The notes beneath the pieces are model-generated. The model saw nothing but the letters and a program-made list of their open reading frames with translations, was not told the DNA's origin and did no database searches. This document shows positions 41,949 through 42,112 of a DNA stretch of 42,112 bases, in pieces. Origin of the DNA: Thiobacillus denitrificans (GTDB taxonomy: Bacteria; Pseudomonadota; Gammaproteobacteria; Burkholderiales; Thiobacillaceae); assembly GCF_001530125.1 (NCBI RefSeq), contig NZ_LDUG01000053.1:16278-58389 (forward strand). The letters are read 5' to 3'. Position 1 is the stretch's first letter. Each line of letters starts with the position of its first letter. Made by a program: the position numbers and the translations under genes.

Positions 41949-42112
41949 TTACGCCTGGGTGTCGCCCAGCTCGCGCATGATGTCCGCCACGGCGTCGAGG
42001 CGCAGTTCGAACGCACGCACGCAGGCGGGGTCGAAATGTTTGCCGCTTTCGGACTGGAGGTAGTGCAGTGCGTCCTGAAACGGCCACGCGTGCTTGTAGG
42101 GGCGATTGGAGG
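41949..42112 (-). CDS. rpfG: RpfG-like HD-GYP response regulator, C-terminal end (5' part outside window)
   Basis: The last 54 codons are present: SNRPYKHAWPFQDALHYLQSESGKHFDPACVRAFELRLDAV, then ADIMRELGDTQA and TAA. The R-P-Y-K-x-A-W-x-x-x-x-A and G-x-x-F-D-P-x-x-V-x-A-F patterns are the end of an HD-GYP c-di-GMP phosphodiesterase. Position just upstream of rpfC on the same strand fits RpfG, which RpfC phosphorylates. The receiver and HD-GYP catalytic residues lie beyond the window. Confidence 0.85.
   Translation of the reverse strand, partial: SNRPYKHAWPFQDALHYLQSESGKHFDPACVRAFELRLDAVADIMRELGDTQA

Overview
The window is GC-rich, densely packed and bacterial. It looks like a betaproteobacterium of the Thiobacillus / Nitrosomonadales type. 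This is inferred from the pcm-rhodanese-tolC-waaA block, a RegB/RegA redox two-component pair, an rpfF/rpfC/rpfG (DSF) cluster, an OprC/NosA-type copper receptor and generally betaproteobacterial protein sequences. No rRNA, tRNA, CRISPR array or intact mobile element was seen.

Layout. 1-2.75 kb: the 3' end of metK, a bactofilin and a 14-TM MFS exporter. 2.8-8.5 kb is an accessory zone. It holds an orphan VapB-like antitoxin, a BrnT/BrnA pair whose toxin start looks frameshifted, a RelE/ParE toxin with its addiction-module antitoxin, two unknown small membrane proteins, an HTH regulator, a 3' scrap of tldD, a frameshifted IS4-type transposase remnant, a lipoprotein, a partly duplicated small gene and HicA/HicB. 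This zone is peppered with short GGGTCAG-type repeats that often touch stop codons. 8.5-19.1 kb is core: a UDP-glucuronate 4-epimerase, waaA, tolC, rhodanese, a pcm-like gene, a TPP riboswitch with thiC, a SEC-C/TPR protein and a membrane diguanylate cyclase.

19.1-25.8 kb is a defence or epigenetic island. An operon on the minus strand encodes DndC, a 77-residue small protein, DndD and a protein that joins a DndE-like domain to a complete FtsK-type motor. A divergent HTH regulator faces it across an 88-bp gap containing inverted repeats. An orphan HigA lies on one side and a Phd/RelE pair on the other. No dndA, dndB or dndFGH is visible. This is the most unusual system in the window.

25.8-30.2 kb: uppP, a secreted glycerophosphodiesterase and RegA/RegB. 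30.2-36.1 kb is a copper block. An OprC/NosA-like TonB receptor is divergent from a PCu(A)C periplasmic copper chaperone. Next to it lies an ECF sigma / zinc-finger anti-sigma / HvfA-HvfB-HvfC operon, that is, a copper-binding bufferin-type RiPP with its DUF692 (MNIO) enzyme and partner. Together these could import, carry and buffer copper.

36.2-42.1 kb: argB, an EVE-domain protein and a TSUP transporter, then the DSF quorum-sensing set. rpfF converges on the hybrid kinase rpfC, and the C-terminal end of rpfG runs off the window.
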